Made by a program: the position numbers and the translations under genes. DNA of 24,147 bases, taken from Chara braunii (taxonomy: Eukaryota; Streptophyta; Charophyceae; Charales; Characeae). Of this stretch, positions 1 to 9,432 are shown in pieces. A model generated the notes under the pieces. It saw only the letters and a list, made by a program, of their open reading frames with translations. It was not told the origin of the DNA and did not search any database. Location of the stretch: NCBI GenBank assembly GCA_003427395.1, contig BFEA01000048.1, forward strand, positions 1,752,294 through 1,776,440, written 5' to 3'. Position 1 is the first letter of the stretch; each line of letters opens with the position of its first letter.

Positions 1-14
1 GAGAAGAGGACAAC

Positions 15-36
15 ATATATATATATATATATATAT
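15..36. repeat. (AT)11 microsatellite
   Basis: Eleven perfect AT dinucleotides near the left edge of the window. A simple repeat with no visible relation to a gene. Confidence 0.95.
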
Positions 37-830
37 CGATTAATCACGTCTCCCAACGACACCTCTTCTCCTGATGTCAGCTATGGCGTCGTCAGCACCT
101 CCACGCACAAACCAAACAACCTCCACCCCCGCTAGACGCACCGGCCACAGAATGTCCGCAACGGCAATGTTAAAAAACAAATTGAAAAACTGTTGTCAGC
201 GGATTGCAAGAGCAGGACACGCTGCAGCTGTTTGAGCTATCGCACAACGGCTCCTCCACCGGCGAAACGCTGGCCCTGCCCGTAGCCGTCCGCTCGAAAA
301 CAGCCATAGCGGGCAAGGGCGGAACCGGTACGCGCGTCGTCGCTCAACAATGCCGCACTTGAAGCCCCGTGCCGTCGCACGCCACGCTCGGAAGTCTTGG
401 TGGTCTGTCGAAGCAGGGGCGGACATCCATGACCACCACGCGGTCCATTTGCAGTTTCTAGACTTTCCAAGCTCCTGGAAACTACGTTTTCCAGCCTCTC
501 CGGTGGGGTCCCGCCTTTCCGCAGGCGAACTTTTCCAGCCGGGTTTCCATGGAAACCCGAAGTTGGAAACATTTCTCGGGTTTTCCCTGTGGGGTCCAGG
601 CCTTACACTCTTTTGGTCCCGCCATAGTTGCTTCTTCTCTGTCGTTGCATTCTTCTTGCCTCGGATGCCCCCTGCGCAGCATGCGTCCAGGTTCAGTCGC
701 TGTTTTGCAGCTGCTGCGCTAACCCATACACCGTGTCTATTGACCCGGACAGCATGCTGGTGATAATGGGAGTCAAAATCCGCCACGGAGTGTGTAGCAA
801 CACACTGGTCAAATCGATCATCCCCGACCG
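37..830. other. Repeat-derived sequence without a recognisable gene
   Basis: Overlapping open frames occur on both strands. The longest is on the minus strand at 196-951 (251 codons), but none shows a recognisable motif, low-complexity bias explains several, and no frame is clearly preferred. The stretch around 490-600 carries two partial copies of a TTTTCCAGCC / GTGGGGTCC block around a palindrome. I see no RNA gene. It most likely belongs to the old repeat into which the neighbouring LINE inserted. Confidence 0.5.
540..559. repeat. 20-bp perfect palindrome
   Basis: CGGGTTTCCATGGAAACCCG is its own reverse complement with no loop. It lies between two TTTTCCAGCC / GTGGGGTCC partial direct repeats. 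Its function is unknown; it could be the centre of a fold-back repeat. Confidence 0.85.
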
Positions 831-1010
831 GATGGCACTGCAGTGCGCCGCTCCGAGGTTGCAGCCAGTAGGAGGGCACAGGGCCTGCCATGATGTATGT
901 TAAGTGCAGCGGGTCCCGGTGCAGATCTTGGTGGAAGTAGCGAATCTTCAAATGACAACTTTGGAGAGAGAAGGTTAACGGAGACCCTAATTTTCAGACC
1001 ACTTGCCATG
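831..1010 (-). repeat. Diverged copy of a dispersed repeat (also at 12130-12215)
   Basis: Two blocks match the region right of the LINE. The stretch at about 900-960 (GTGCAGATCTTGGTGG, then TTCAAATG) resembles 12150-12205 (GTGCAGACCTTTGTAG, then TTCAAATG). On the minus strand both read as similar peptides, DLHRDPLHLTY here and GLHKGPLHLAH there. The block at 973-997 (GGTTAACGGAGACCC and following) matches 11909-11933 in inverted orientation. By eye the matches are about 75-85 percent. This suggests both LINE flanks belong to one repeat family. Whether it once coded is unclear. Confidence 0.5.
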
Positions 1011-1159
1011 CCATTTATATGAAAACCAAAAGGTCATTTTAATCAAACTTGCCACATTCGTAGAGTGGAGACCATACTAACTAACTGCAAAAAGAAATCC
1101 AAAAAAAATAATAAAAAACATATAAAACAGTAAGGCAAAAATGCATTTTCATGAAATTT

Positions 1160-1170
1160 CACCAACATCT
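1160..1170. repeat. Left copy of the LINE target-site duplication
   Basis: CACCAACATCT lies directly against the T20 run, which is the LINE poly(A) tail seen from the plus strand. The same 11-mer recurs at 11668-11678. The last T may belong to the tail, so the duplication is 10-11 bp. Confidence 0.6.
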
Positions 1171-1595
1171 TTTTTTTTTTTTTTTTTTTGAGATCTTTTC
1201 AAAACCTCGCGGTTCTGGCTCCTGCCATTCTAGGGAGCAACAGTCCGGTTTCTATTCCACCGGCAAGTCAATATGAAATACATTAGAAACTCACACACGC
1301 TCCTCCCCATTATGGATGAAAGGCCCGAGTGGGCGGCATTGATTACTTCCTTGTGGAAGGATGTACCCCCCCTCACCCCTGCCTAAGTTAGCCTGCATTG
1401 CTTATTCTGGATGACCCTTGCTGGGCCACAGTCCTGCTCCTCTCAGCTATATTGCTGTCAGATCGATGTGCTATGCTAGAGCAGACTGGGGCATTTGGTG
1501 CTATGAGCCAGAACCTCTCTGCCTGGGATGCTTGCCGCTACGAACTAGCTCCTCCCTGCCCGTGCGACTCAGCTCCTTGATTTCCCATTGCCCTA
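1171..1595 (-). other. LINE 3' UTR and poly(A) tail
   Basis: The T run at 1170-1189 is the element's poly(A) tail. Upstream of it on the minus strand lie about 400 bases without a conserved frame, after ORF2 coding similarity fades near 1600. Small overlapping open frames on the plus strand here carry no recognisable motif. Confidence 0.65.
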
Positions 1596-2267
1596 CTACA
1601 TACCGTACCACTGCATCCCCACTAGGCAGTTGGAAAGGGGGGGGAAAGGGTCGGGGAATTCTCTGGGGGGTCTGAAGGGGATCTCTGCGTCTGTCTTGGC
1701 CCAATCATAAAATATCAGGCTATAGTCTCTTTGTATCACAGCTCCCTGTTGACCCTCTCCAGTCTCCTTTGACTCTCCTTTCGATTCCACCTTTCCTATT
1801 CCTCCTCCGTTTGGTCCGCCCAACCAGCTTGTGCTGAATTCTTGTATTTTTTGTTTGATGTCTTTATGTGTTTGCAGTGATTGAATGTGAGTTTTAGCCG
1901 CTTCCCATTTGACCGTTATTTCTGTTTGAATCTGCTGTATTACGCTTTCGGTGAATTCAGGGTCTTCTAGTCTCACCCCTTCCACCTCATAGGTGCAGCG
2001 CCGTCTCCACAGTGCCCAGAGGACCGCTCTTCGTCCTAGCTTGAACATGTTGATGGTGAATTCCTCAAGATGTTCTGTATGTCCCCTGGGCCAGGCTTCG
2101 CATAGCAGCGCCTTCCAATCCCAGGGCCGGGGTGTGTTTGTGCCTAGTTGGTCCCAGATACGGTCCCACCATTTCCACATCCATAATGCTCCCGGGCAAT
2201 GCAGAAATATATGTTCGATTATTTCAGGGTGTTTTCGATTCGGGAAGGCATTTGTGCACAGTTTGCA
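1596..2267 (-). pseudogene. LINE ORF2 C-terminus with zf-RVT zinc finger
   Basis: From 2267 the frame reads CKLC, then HPEIIEHIFLHCPGALW, then WKWWDRIW. This is the C-x2-C ... H-x4-HC pattern of the zf-RVT domain found at the end of plant LINE polymerases. A Trp-rich helical tail follows (KLGRRAVLWALWRRR, then VKWEAAKTH), typical of the region after this finger. The codon just before the first Cys (2268-2270) is TGA, where Arg or Trp is common in relatives. The frame then stays open to 1596. The same tail is recognisable in the second LINE remnant at 13840-15130. Confidence 0.85.
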
Positions 2268-2361
2268 TCAGGGGAGAGCCAACCCTCTTTGTTCCAGCGT
2301 AGTTCTATGAACTTCTATCTACTAACCAGTTATTGGTTGGCAGGCAGCGTTGCTCTATCTG

Positions 2362-3021
2362 TCATTGGAAGGACACTATTTTAGCAGGTTTTGCCTTAGC
2401 CAACCGAAACCATTTTAATGGTCTGATCTCCTCTTGGTTGATGTTTAGGTGGGTTCCCCATCGCTCTTTCACTTGGTCAAAGAGGTTGATTTTTCGTCTG
2501 AGAAGCCTGTATGTTGATTTCACTGTTAATCCGTAAAGTGTTTTAGTGTCATTCCTTCCTTTTCTTCTTTGGGTTGTCCATGACCATTCCGATGGATCCA
2601 AGGGTAGTTGCTGGATCGGGGTGGATGGTCTGAAGGTTATCCATTGTTGGTCTTCTTGGAGCACCCTAACACGAACAAGTTCAGCCCTTGGGTGGACTGA
2701 CGTTTTTTCGTCGGTGTTTCTGTGGACATTTCCTTTCCCTATGTGGAAACGGTTCACAGTAACAACTCCATCTGGCTGTATGGAGACTACCCTGCCCACC
2801 TCTCTCTTTCTTCCCGAGCACGCCACCCAGTCGTCTTTCTGCAGGGTAAGGCCTTTGCGTAAGATTCTCAGCCAGTTTAAGGGGATCATTTCCACTACGT
2901 TTTCCACGGCTTCCTGATGGTGGTGGCAATATCGCAGCTTTTCTCGTAGATGATCCGCGTCAATCCACTCCCTTTTGTCTGTGTCCCATATGTCATGTAC
3001 CCTTGTGACCCCATTCTTCAC
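2362..3021 (-). pseudogene. LINE ORF2 segment between RT and zinc finger, with unusual insert
   Basis: An open 219-codon stretch. The first third is helical (DADHLREKLRYCHHH, then NWLRILRKG). It is followed by about 60 residues rich in beta-branched residues (DDWVACSGRKREVGRVVSI, then PDGVVTVNRF, then ELVRVRV). The segment ends with LPLDPSEWSW and YGLTVKSTYRLLRRK, normal for the sequence just before the zf-RVT finger. The beta-rich insert looks like a small SH3/Tudor-like or KOW-like fold by pattern only. I cannot name the family. The LPLDPSEWSW block recurs as LPFDPTEWEW in the second LINE remnant. Confidence 0.65.
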
Positions 3022-3159
3022 GCAGCCCTGCCACGGCGAGACCTTGCAGTGGAGGGTTTGACCATTCGTTTTTGCTATCCATCTATTGCCGAAGAGGGGT
3101 TGTCACACCACTTTTTCCCATATTTTTGATGGTGTTTTGTCCGGGAGGGGAAGACATCT

Positions 3160-3860
3160 CTAGGTGTTGAGTAGGTTAGGCCAGAAGGGGTCCTTTGTCA
3201 AGTCGTCCTTGACCATTTGTCTGTTTGTAGCCGGATGAGGGTCCCGTTGTCGTGACGCTCTAAGGATGGACCTACCTCTGTTTTCCAGCCACATAAGAGG
3301 GTATTTGTCTTCCTTTGTTTGAGGGGCTAATCTGGAAATTTGTTCCACGGCCAACCCTTGCCAGGGGAATTCGGTGTTGAAAATAAGCCGCTTGATCCAC
3401 TGTATTGCTAGTGCTTTTGTCTGCGTAAGTGGATCAATGATTCCCAGGTCTCCCTTCGTTTTGGGCTGGGTTATGGAGTGCCATGCCACGCGGTTGATTA
3501 CATTTTGTTTGTCATGGACCCCTCTCCACAGAAAAGCAGTGATTTGACGTTGCAGGGGCGTAAGGCCTTTTTATCCAGAGCCTAGATTGCTGATTTGTAC
3601 CACATCGAGGCCAAAACCACATTGTTGATTATGAGGGAGCGTCCCCATAGCGAAGTGTGTTTATCTTTCAAGAGCGCCATTTTCGTCGGGGGGGGGGGTG
3701 TAATCCATTCTTGATTGGTGGACAGTCTACCTTCAGCCGTCATTGAGATACCTAACATTCTTATAGGGGCCTCCTTAGGGAGCCACCTAAGTCTTGGATG
3801 TTCCAGGGGTCTCAGACCTTGATGGTGAATCCACCAACCTAAGGCTTGGGTTTTGTTACC
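3160..3860 (-). pseudogene. LINE ORF2 region after the RT core
   Basis: The minus strand carries pieces of the usual post-RT segment: KTQALGWWIHH near 3850, EAPIRMLGISM near 3770, SLWGRSLIINNVVLASMWY near 3630, then the open stretch 3489-3160 starting AWHSITQPKTKGDLGIID. The pieces lie in different frames or are parted by stops. A TAG at 3861-3863 replaces a position that is usually Trp in related elements (KVNW-type motif). Confidence 0.7.
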
Positions 3861-3907
3861 CTAGTTCACTTTCATATCTGGCAATTGGCAGAAGTGGTCT
3901 ATCATCC

Positions 3908-4564
3908 TTAAGTTTGTATTCTTTCAATGGATTCTCTAGTTGCATCTACCATTAAAGTCAGGTCGTTGGCAAAAATTGAGCAAACTGGGATTGCTTCTTT
4001 GGGTATTGCAGACACTCGAATACTTTTTATGTCTTTGTGAGTCCTTATGTTGGTTGTCAGTGCTTCCATGACTATTACGAAAAGGTAGGGGGCAATAGGG
4101 TCCCCCTGTCTAACTGATCTCTGCAGTTCAGTGGGTGGAGCCAAGTTGTTGTTTACCATGACTCTGGTTGCTGCATTCACGTGCAATATTTGTACCCGGC
4201 GTCGGAGGTCTGGCCCAAAGTTAAACTTTTCTAGACATTTGTCGAGAAAGTACCAGTCTACGTGGTCATAAGCTTTTTCAAAGTCTATGAAGATAATCGC
4301 TGCATTGTTTTTGGACTCCCTTGTTAGTTTGATCATCTCGTTGACCAGGAGAATGTTCTCCTGGATATTTCTGCCTTGAATGAAGCCCGTCTGGTCCGGG
4401 TGGATGACGTCTGTCATCATTGGTTCCAGGCGGTTAGTCAGGGCTTTGGCCATCAACTTATAAACCACCGTAAGCAGCGTGATTGGTCTGTAGTTCCTGA
4501 TGTTGGTCCTATCTCTTTTTTTGTAAAGGAGTGTCAGCACACCTTGTCCCACAAATTCTCCCAT
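3908..4564 (-). pseudogene. LINE reverse transcriptase core with altered active site
   Basis: A 218-codon open stretch with RVT_1 motifs in order: NYRPITLLTVVYKLMAKAL (about 24-42), HPDQTGFIQGRNIQENI (55-71), IDFEKAYDHVDW (motif A, catalytic Asp94), RQGDPIAPYLF (motif B, 152-162), and IFANDLTLMVDAT (motif C, 197-209). Active polymerases have FADD or YADD in motif C. Here residue 200 is Asn (codon at 3967-3965), so one metal-binding Asp is lost. A GAC-to-AAC change explains this; the plus-strand base at 3967 is T followed by G, as expected from decay of a methylated CpG. The rest of the core is well kept, which implies recent inactivation. Confidence 0.92.
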
Positions 4565-5367
4565 TCGGCCCGTCTCCCCAGACTTCGTGATAGAAGTCCA
4601 TAAGGTCCTGTGAGATAATCGGTCACATAGTCTCCCATAATTCTTTAGGTAATCCGTTTATGCCTGGGGTTTTATCCTCTTCCATTTGCCTCAGTGCTTC
4701 AAAAATTCTTCTTTTGATAAGGGGCTATCAAGCGCATCTCTTTGCTGGGTCGTGAGGGTTTTCTTCAATGGGGCTAAAAAGTCTTCGATTTCTGATTTTC
4801 GTTGGTCCCTAGTCCGATCCCCACAGGTGGATGTGAACAATTCCTCGTAGAAGTCTCTAGCTATTTTTGTACATGCAGTTGTGGATGTGACCATGGGACC
4901 TTGGTTGATTTTGGGGTCTTCTAGTATTTTGATTACCGATCTCCTTGATTTCGTTCTAGCCATTGCGAAAAATCTGGCATCCATTGCGCCTTCCATGTTA
5001 TGTTTAGAGAGTTTGCCTCGGATTCTGGCGCCCTGCCATCTGCGTTCCCTGTGGGCTAATAGTTATGTTTCCAATGTTTGGATGACACTAGTTGTGACGT
5101 TCTCTAGGTCACCTGTGTCACCTGTGTCGTCCTCCTGTTGTTGGAGCTGGTGCAGTCGACGTTGCGCCTCGACTTTGTCAGGTTGGCTTCGGGCTGCCAT
5201 CAGCTTAGAGAATTCATTGCACTTGCGGCCCAGGTAAGCTAAGTCGTTGTTGAACCACAATATGTCATCATTTATCTGATCTCTCTGTTCTTGCCAGTAG
5301 GACCATACGTCGGTAAGTTTTAAAGTTGTCTAATTTCAAGAGAGATGTGTTGAGTTTGTAAACCCCT

Positions 5368-6201
5368 TTACCCTGGTCTGTTTTTTTTTTTAAAGGAGAA
5401 GACAACGAGATACATGGCGTGGTCCAGACCCGGGGAGGGGTTGTGGGGAAATATCTCTGCTACTTGGAGGGCGCCCTGCAGCTCTTCTGAGGCTAAAATC
5501 AAGTCTATGCGAGATTTCGACACGCCCTCCATGCCGTTTCTTCGAAGACAGGTGAAGCGACGGTCTGTGGGGAAGCGTCTCCGAAAGGTGTCGAAGAGGT
5601 TGAGAGATTGTGAGAGTTCCATTATCATTCTTTCGTCATTTTCCATATAGAATGACCAGGGTGTGGGGACTTTCCATCTGTCCAACCAGCGGTCGGGAGC
5701 TGCGTTAAAGTCCCCTGCCAGTTAGATTTAAGTGTTTCAAAAAATCTTAGACATGCTACCAATTCGTTGGGAGCATATATGTTCAGGATGCTGACTACCT
5801 CCAGTTCTAAGTTCTAACATCCCCAAAAGATAGACCCACCTACCTTCTTGTTGGTCTGCTTCCCAATTAAGCATTTCCATCTTTGAGTCTGGAGGGATCC
5901 GTATCGCTACACCCCCAGTACTTGGCCTCGGGGCGTGGGCCATGTAGGCTTGATGTGGCCAAAGCTCTTTGTGTTTGTGGTTGTGTTATGGGGTGTTCAT
6001 AAGGTGGGTTTCTTGCAGACACACGACATCAGGCCGGTCTCTCCTTCCCACCCCCTTCAATTGGTCGATGATGGCTTGCCTTTTGGGGGGGTTTGCTGAA
6101 GCCAGGCCATTGATGTTGAGTGATTGCAGGTCAAGGTCTGCCTGTCTTTTACAAAGTTTCCAGACCCTATCCCTTCCATAAAGGGCGTCTACCACGTTCA
6201 T
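5368..6201 (-). pseudogene. LINE apurinic-type endonuclease domain
   Basis: Endonuclease/exonuclease/phosphatase family motifs appear in order on the minus strand. They are SLNINGLASANPPKRQAI with the Asn motif, VVCLQETHL with the catalytic Glu (near 6020), GGVAIRIP (near 5910), GDFNAAPDRW (near 5700), SRIDLILAS (near 5510) and GLDHAMYLV for the terminal Asp-His (near 5420). This domain nicks target DNA to prime reverse transcription. The motifs lie in at least two frames and a stop follows near 5986, so the reading frame is broken. Confidence 0.88.
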
Positions 6202-7428
6202 TCTTCTTTGTTATAGTTTGTGCTTCCTATCTAGTTTACAGTGGTAGCCACTCCTTAGAGTCCAGGATATCTCCTTTCTGAAGTGTGTCATTCCTGAGCA
6301 GTTTTACTAGGAAGGTGCTCATCTCGGATGCAGACCACAGGTCGCCGAGGTTTATTTTCAGTATTTGCAGTTCCATCAAGGCGTTGTGGTCCAACCAGAT
6401 GAGGTCATCTGGACTGGTGTGATCGTAACGTAGGAAAATGTCCTTTGAGGCTAGTCTGTGGTGCTCGTGGCTAAGAACCATGGACGAAGAGGCTCCCGCC
6501 GGGAGGTGGTCCCGGGTCAGTTGAGTTATGTCTGTGTTCCGGAGCACCCAGCTACCAGCCCAGGAAGTTAGTGAAAGAAAAACGGACGAGCGCCCGTGGA
6601 GACTGATTTCTCCATGTACTGTCCACGGCGGTGCCGATAAGCCCACCTCCCATTGCTTTGCCTTTTGTCTCACAGGGAGGAAAACGATGCCCTTTTCAGA
6701 GGGGGGAAGGTCGCCCGTCGTTAGTTCTAGCAAGTGACGGATTTTCTGACGTTTGTTGACGAGGCTGTTTTCCGGGGGCTTTGGGGGGGGGAGGCTGTGG
6801 GGATTTTACCGTTCTTTTGGTGCGGCCGGGTTCCAGGAAGCCAAGGCCAAGCATAAGCCCTCTGTCGCAGTGTCTTCTGTTTGCTTCCCCTCCCCTTGTC
6901 CGTTCCCTTTGGGTACTGATTCTTGGGACAGACCATTTTCCTCTTGCTCTATGCTTTTACTTTTTTCCGGTTTTTCGCAATCGTGCTGGGAAGAGGCTTC
7001 AACTCCATCTTCTTTTTTTTCATTCTGCGTTTCTTCGTTCTCATGGCTCTTTCATTTCGGGTTCATGCTTCCTTTATTGCTGCTTTGCTGCTGGCGTATT
7101 CGATTCTCCGGGTCCTCCTCGTTCGTACCTCTTACCCCATAATTTTGTGTGCTGCTTTCCGGGTTGTCGTCGGGGATCCCCCTTTTTTCCTTTTGTTCCT
7201 TTTCCTTTTCTGAAATCAAAGGATGGAAACGAGTAAGGACTATGTGTAAAATTTTACTGCAAATATCAGGCCAGGACATCCCGACAGGTAGGCCTCGTGT
7301 TAGAGCCTTCTGAAGGCTCGAGATGCCTTCGAGCAGGGGAATCAGATCTCTGTACACTTCGTTACAGAACTCCTCATTCCCGTTTCCATATTTTCGGCGC
7401 AGACTTTCCATCAACCAATCTGCCACCT

Positions 7429-7436
7429 CCTGCAGG
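7429..7436. repeat. Left target-site duplication of the nested transposon
   Basis: CCTGCAGG, repeated directly at 7978-7985. A ninth base (C) also matches. The sequence is palindromic, so the same site also reads as an inverted pair. LINE ORF1 coding sequence continues directly outside it. Confidence 0.75.
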
Positions 7437-7977
7437 CTACGATTCCCCCTCGGCGGCGGCCATCCGCGGACAAGTTCGCGGCCGCGGTCTAGGCCGCGAC
7501 CCCGCGGACTTGTCCGCGGTCCGCGGTCATGAAAAAAGAAAAAAGAAAAAAAAAAAGAATTCAAAAAATTCTGAAAAAAAAAATGTTATGCAGAAAAATA
7601 TACTGAACAACTTTTGCCTTGCGGTCATACCCAAAAACGTTACTGAATTTAAAATAAAAAATCACATACGTTTCATGTTTTTTTTTTGGAAAAATAAAAA
7701 ATAAATAGTTTTTGCGTCAGGAAAATTAGTTTTTGAATTTTTAAAATTCGAAGACGAAGTCAAAAAATAAAATAAAAAATTGCGCAATTTAGATCTCGAA
7801 AATATCTACAACCCCATAGTTTTTGTTTTTGTTTTTGATAAATGTTTAAGGTCACAAACAATTCCTGAAAGTCGCGGCCGCACACAACCGCGGACGGAGC
7901 CGCGGTGGCCGTGAATCCCGTGATCACGTCCGCCCTCCGAGCTTGACCCCGCGGACGCATCCGCGGGTGTTTCATAG
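7437..7977. mobile_element. Nested 541-bp non-autonomous DNA transposon (MITE-like)
   Basis: The segment is bounded by an 8-bp direct repeat. Removing it with one repeat copy joins the two halves of LINE ORF1 in frame, as the CTG CAG codons are in the same phase on both sides. Its ends are imperfect inverted repeats (CTACGATTCCCCC against CTATGAAACACCC, 9 of 13). The left arm folds into a hairpin (CCGCGGACAAG at 7464-7474 with CTTGTCCGCGG at 7509-7519). The right arm holds CCGCGGACGCATCCGCGG. Both arms are rich in CCGCGG, while the core at 7525-7870 is AT-rich and non-coding. An 8-bp duplication fits hAT-type elements; a 9-bp one would fit Mutator. I see no transposase. Confidence 0.8.
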
Positions 7978-7985
7978 CCTGCAGG
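7978..7985. repeat. Right target-site duplication of the nested transposon
   Basis: Second copy of CCTGCAGG. Outside it the minus-strand LINE ORF1 frame (EKEPMMQRDGLQ) resumes. Confidence 0.75.
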
Positions 7986-8371
7986 CCATCCCTTTGCATC
8001 ATAGGTTCCTTTTCCAGCACCGGTGGAGGTTCCTGTGTGGATTGGTTTTCGCCGGTATCACTGGCCTCAACCATTTCGATTTCTGGAGTGGAGGGTGGGG
8101 CTGGGGCCCCGGGAATAGTTTCTATTTCCATGGGTTCCGGGCCGAAGGCTTCTTCCAGTATGTCCTTCTCTTTGTGCTCGTCAGGCTGGTGCTTGTCAGG
8201 TGCTGTCTTTTGAGGATGGGCTTCACTCGGTTGGCCGATTCTTTGCTGGCCGTCCTCTTTTCCATTGTCCAGCAGTGGCAAATTTTCTTCGGTATATATT
8301 ATTTTGCTGCAGGGCCCGAACCTTGTTGCTTTTGTTTCTGTTCTTAGCGAGGTTGCAGTTTCTGCACTATG

Positions 8372-8920
8372 CTATACATGTTCTTCTCTCGAAGGGGGGG
8401 GGGGGGGGGGGGGGGCTGCCCCTGACCCCTTCAAGTTTGTGGGGGGTGGCTCTACCATCTGTTCGCCTACTATGTCTTTCGGTGGGACCCATTCGTCCGG
8501 TGGCCTGGTTGAACCATATGGGTGGCCACGCCCTTCCCATGTCCAGCCCCTGGCCTGCCCCGTGTGGTTGAGGTCCTCCAGGTAAACCCATCCTTTGTAA
8601 CCACGGTCTGCAGGGTACCACTTGTTGGGTCTGCGATGATCTTGATGAAGCCTGCCTGTAGTAGGTCTTCTCTTATTGGGGTGCAAAGGGCAGGCTGTCT
8701 CCGTGCATAAGTGGCCATATGCCCTGCATTTAAAACACCATGGCCTGAATTTATGGGTCGTGTGGATTTGATGGACTTTCCCCCCCATTCTGTAGGGGAT
8801 AATGTCGTTGATGGAAAAGGGCTGGTCCTTAGGTATGTCCAGAGCCAACATCAAATAATCGTCTTGTTTTGCCACGCGGGTCAATAAAGTCAACAATGTT
8901 GAACCGTTGTTCGAATTCAT
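8372..8920 (-). pseudogene. LINE ORF1 zinc-knuckle segment
   Basis: An open 182-codon stretch. Residues 20-45 (DDYLMLALDIP, then FSINDIIPYRMGGKVHQI) match the block that usually precedes the finger in plant LINE gag proteins. The finger is WCFKCRAYGHLCTETACP, with Cys62, Cys65, His70 and then Cys72 or Cys77. That spacing (C-x2-C-x4-H-x6-C if Cys77 is used) is longer than the standard x4. The C-terminal part is Pro/Gly-rich and ends in a run of prolines made by the C22 tract. Single-stranded RNA binding is the expected role. Confidence 0.7.
8394..8415. repeat. G22 homopolymer
   Basis: Twenty-two consecutive G on the plus strand, reading as proline codons on the minus strand inside ORF1. Its length is likely unstable and may be mis-sequenced, so the phase of ORF1 across it is uncertain. 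Confidence 0.9.
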
Positions 8921-9288
8921 AAATAAAAGTTGCTTGCACTCCCACCGGAATATGTCTGAATTCGACCCAAAAGTAGTCCCTCATTAATTGCTCTCTCTTT
9001 TCCTCGGGGTCTGCTTTTTTGGTTGCCATGGGTAGATGCAAACGTCTGACCTTTCCCATCTTAACTTCTTCCACCCATCCATCTTCTGTTTGTCGTGCAT
9101 GAAGAGGCTCAACACTGTGAAGACTGTTGATGTGAGGGGCTGGATCAGAAAGAACTCCTGGACTGCTTCCGGACTGCCCTTCATCTCCTTGAGCCGTCTC
9201 CAAATCCACTTAACTTTATCGTTGACTGATCTGTTTGCGGCCTCCCCGTAAAACAGCCAGTTACTTGCATGTTTAGTATAGGTCTCGT

Positions 9289-9432
9289 TTCTTACCTCTA
9301 GCTTGTCCTCCGAGTATGATCGCATCATAGTTTTCCTTCTTACCTCTAGCTTGTCCTCCAGGTATGATCGCATCGTAGTTTTCCTTCTTACCTCTAGCTT
9401 GTCCTCCGGGTATGATCGCATCATAGTTTTCC
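9289..9432 (-). repeat. Three tandem 48-bp repeats in LINE ORF1
   Basis: Units at 9289-9336, 9337-9384 and 9385-9432 differ by only one to three bases each. On the minus strand each encodes 16 residues of the form RRKTMMRSYxEDKLEV. The period is a multiple of three, so the array keeps the frame. The near identity implies a recent expansion compared with the decay of the rest of ORF1. Confidence 0.92.

Larger units (their letters stand above)
1596..6201 (-). pseudogene. LINE ORF2 (endonuclease / reverse transcriptase / zinc finger), decayed
   Basis: The start is chosen at the ATG at 6201, 35 bases after the ORF1 stop and just before the endonuclease signature. In order it encodes an endonuclease (6201-5368), a linker (5260-4691, with a run of basic residues ARTKSRRSVIK), a reverse transcriptase (4564-3908), a thumb and connection region (about 3860-3160), an unassigned module (2940-2650), and a CxxC...HxxxxHC finger with a Trp-rich tail (2267-1596). 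Total length is about 1,500 codons, usual for plant LINEs. The frame is broken several times. The product would normally nick target DNA and reverse-transcribe the element RNA in the nucleus. It cannot be functional as it stands. Confidence 0.88.

Noticed and set aside
196-951. 251-codon minus-strand open frame
   Set aside because: No motif, overlaps the repeat shared with 12150-12205, and several competing frames are open over the same bases. A fossil coding origin cannot be excluded.
9289-9432. A CRISPR-like array
   Set aside because: The 48-bp units are directly joined without spacers, keep a coding frame and lie in a eukaryotic LINE.
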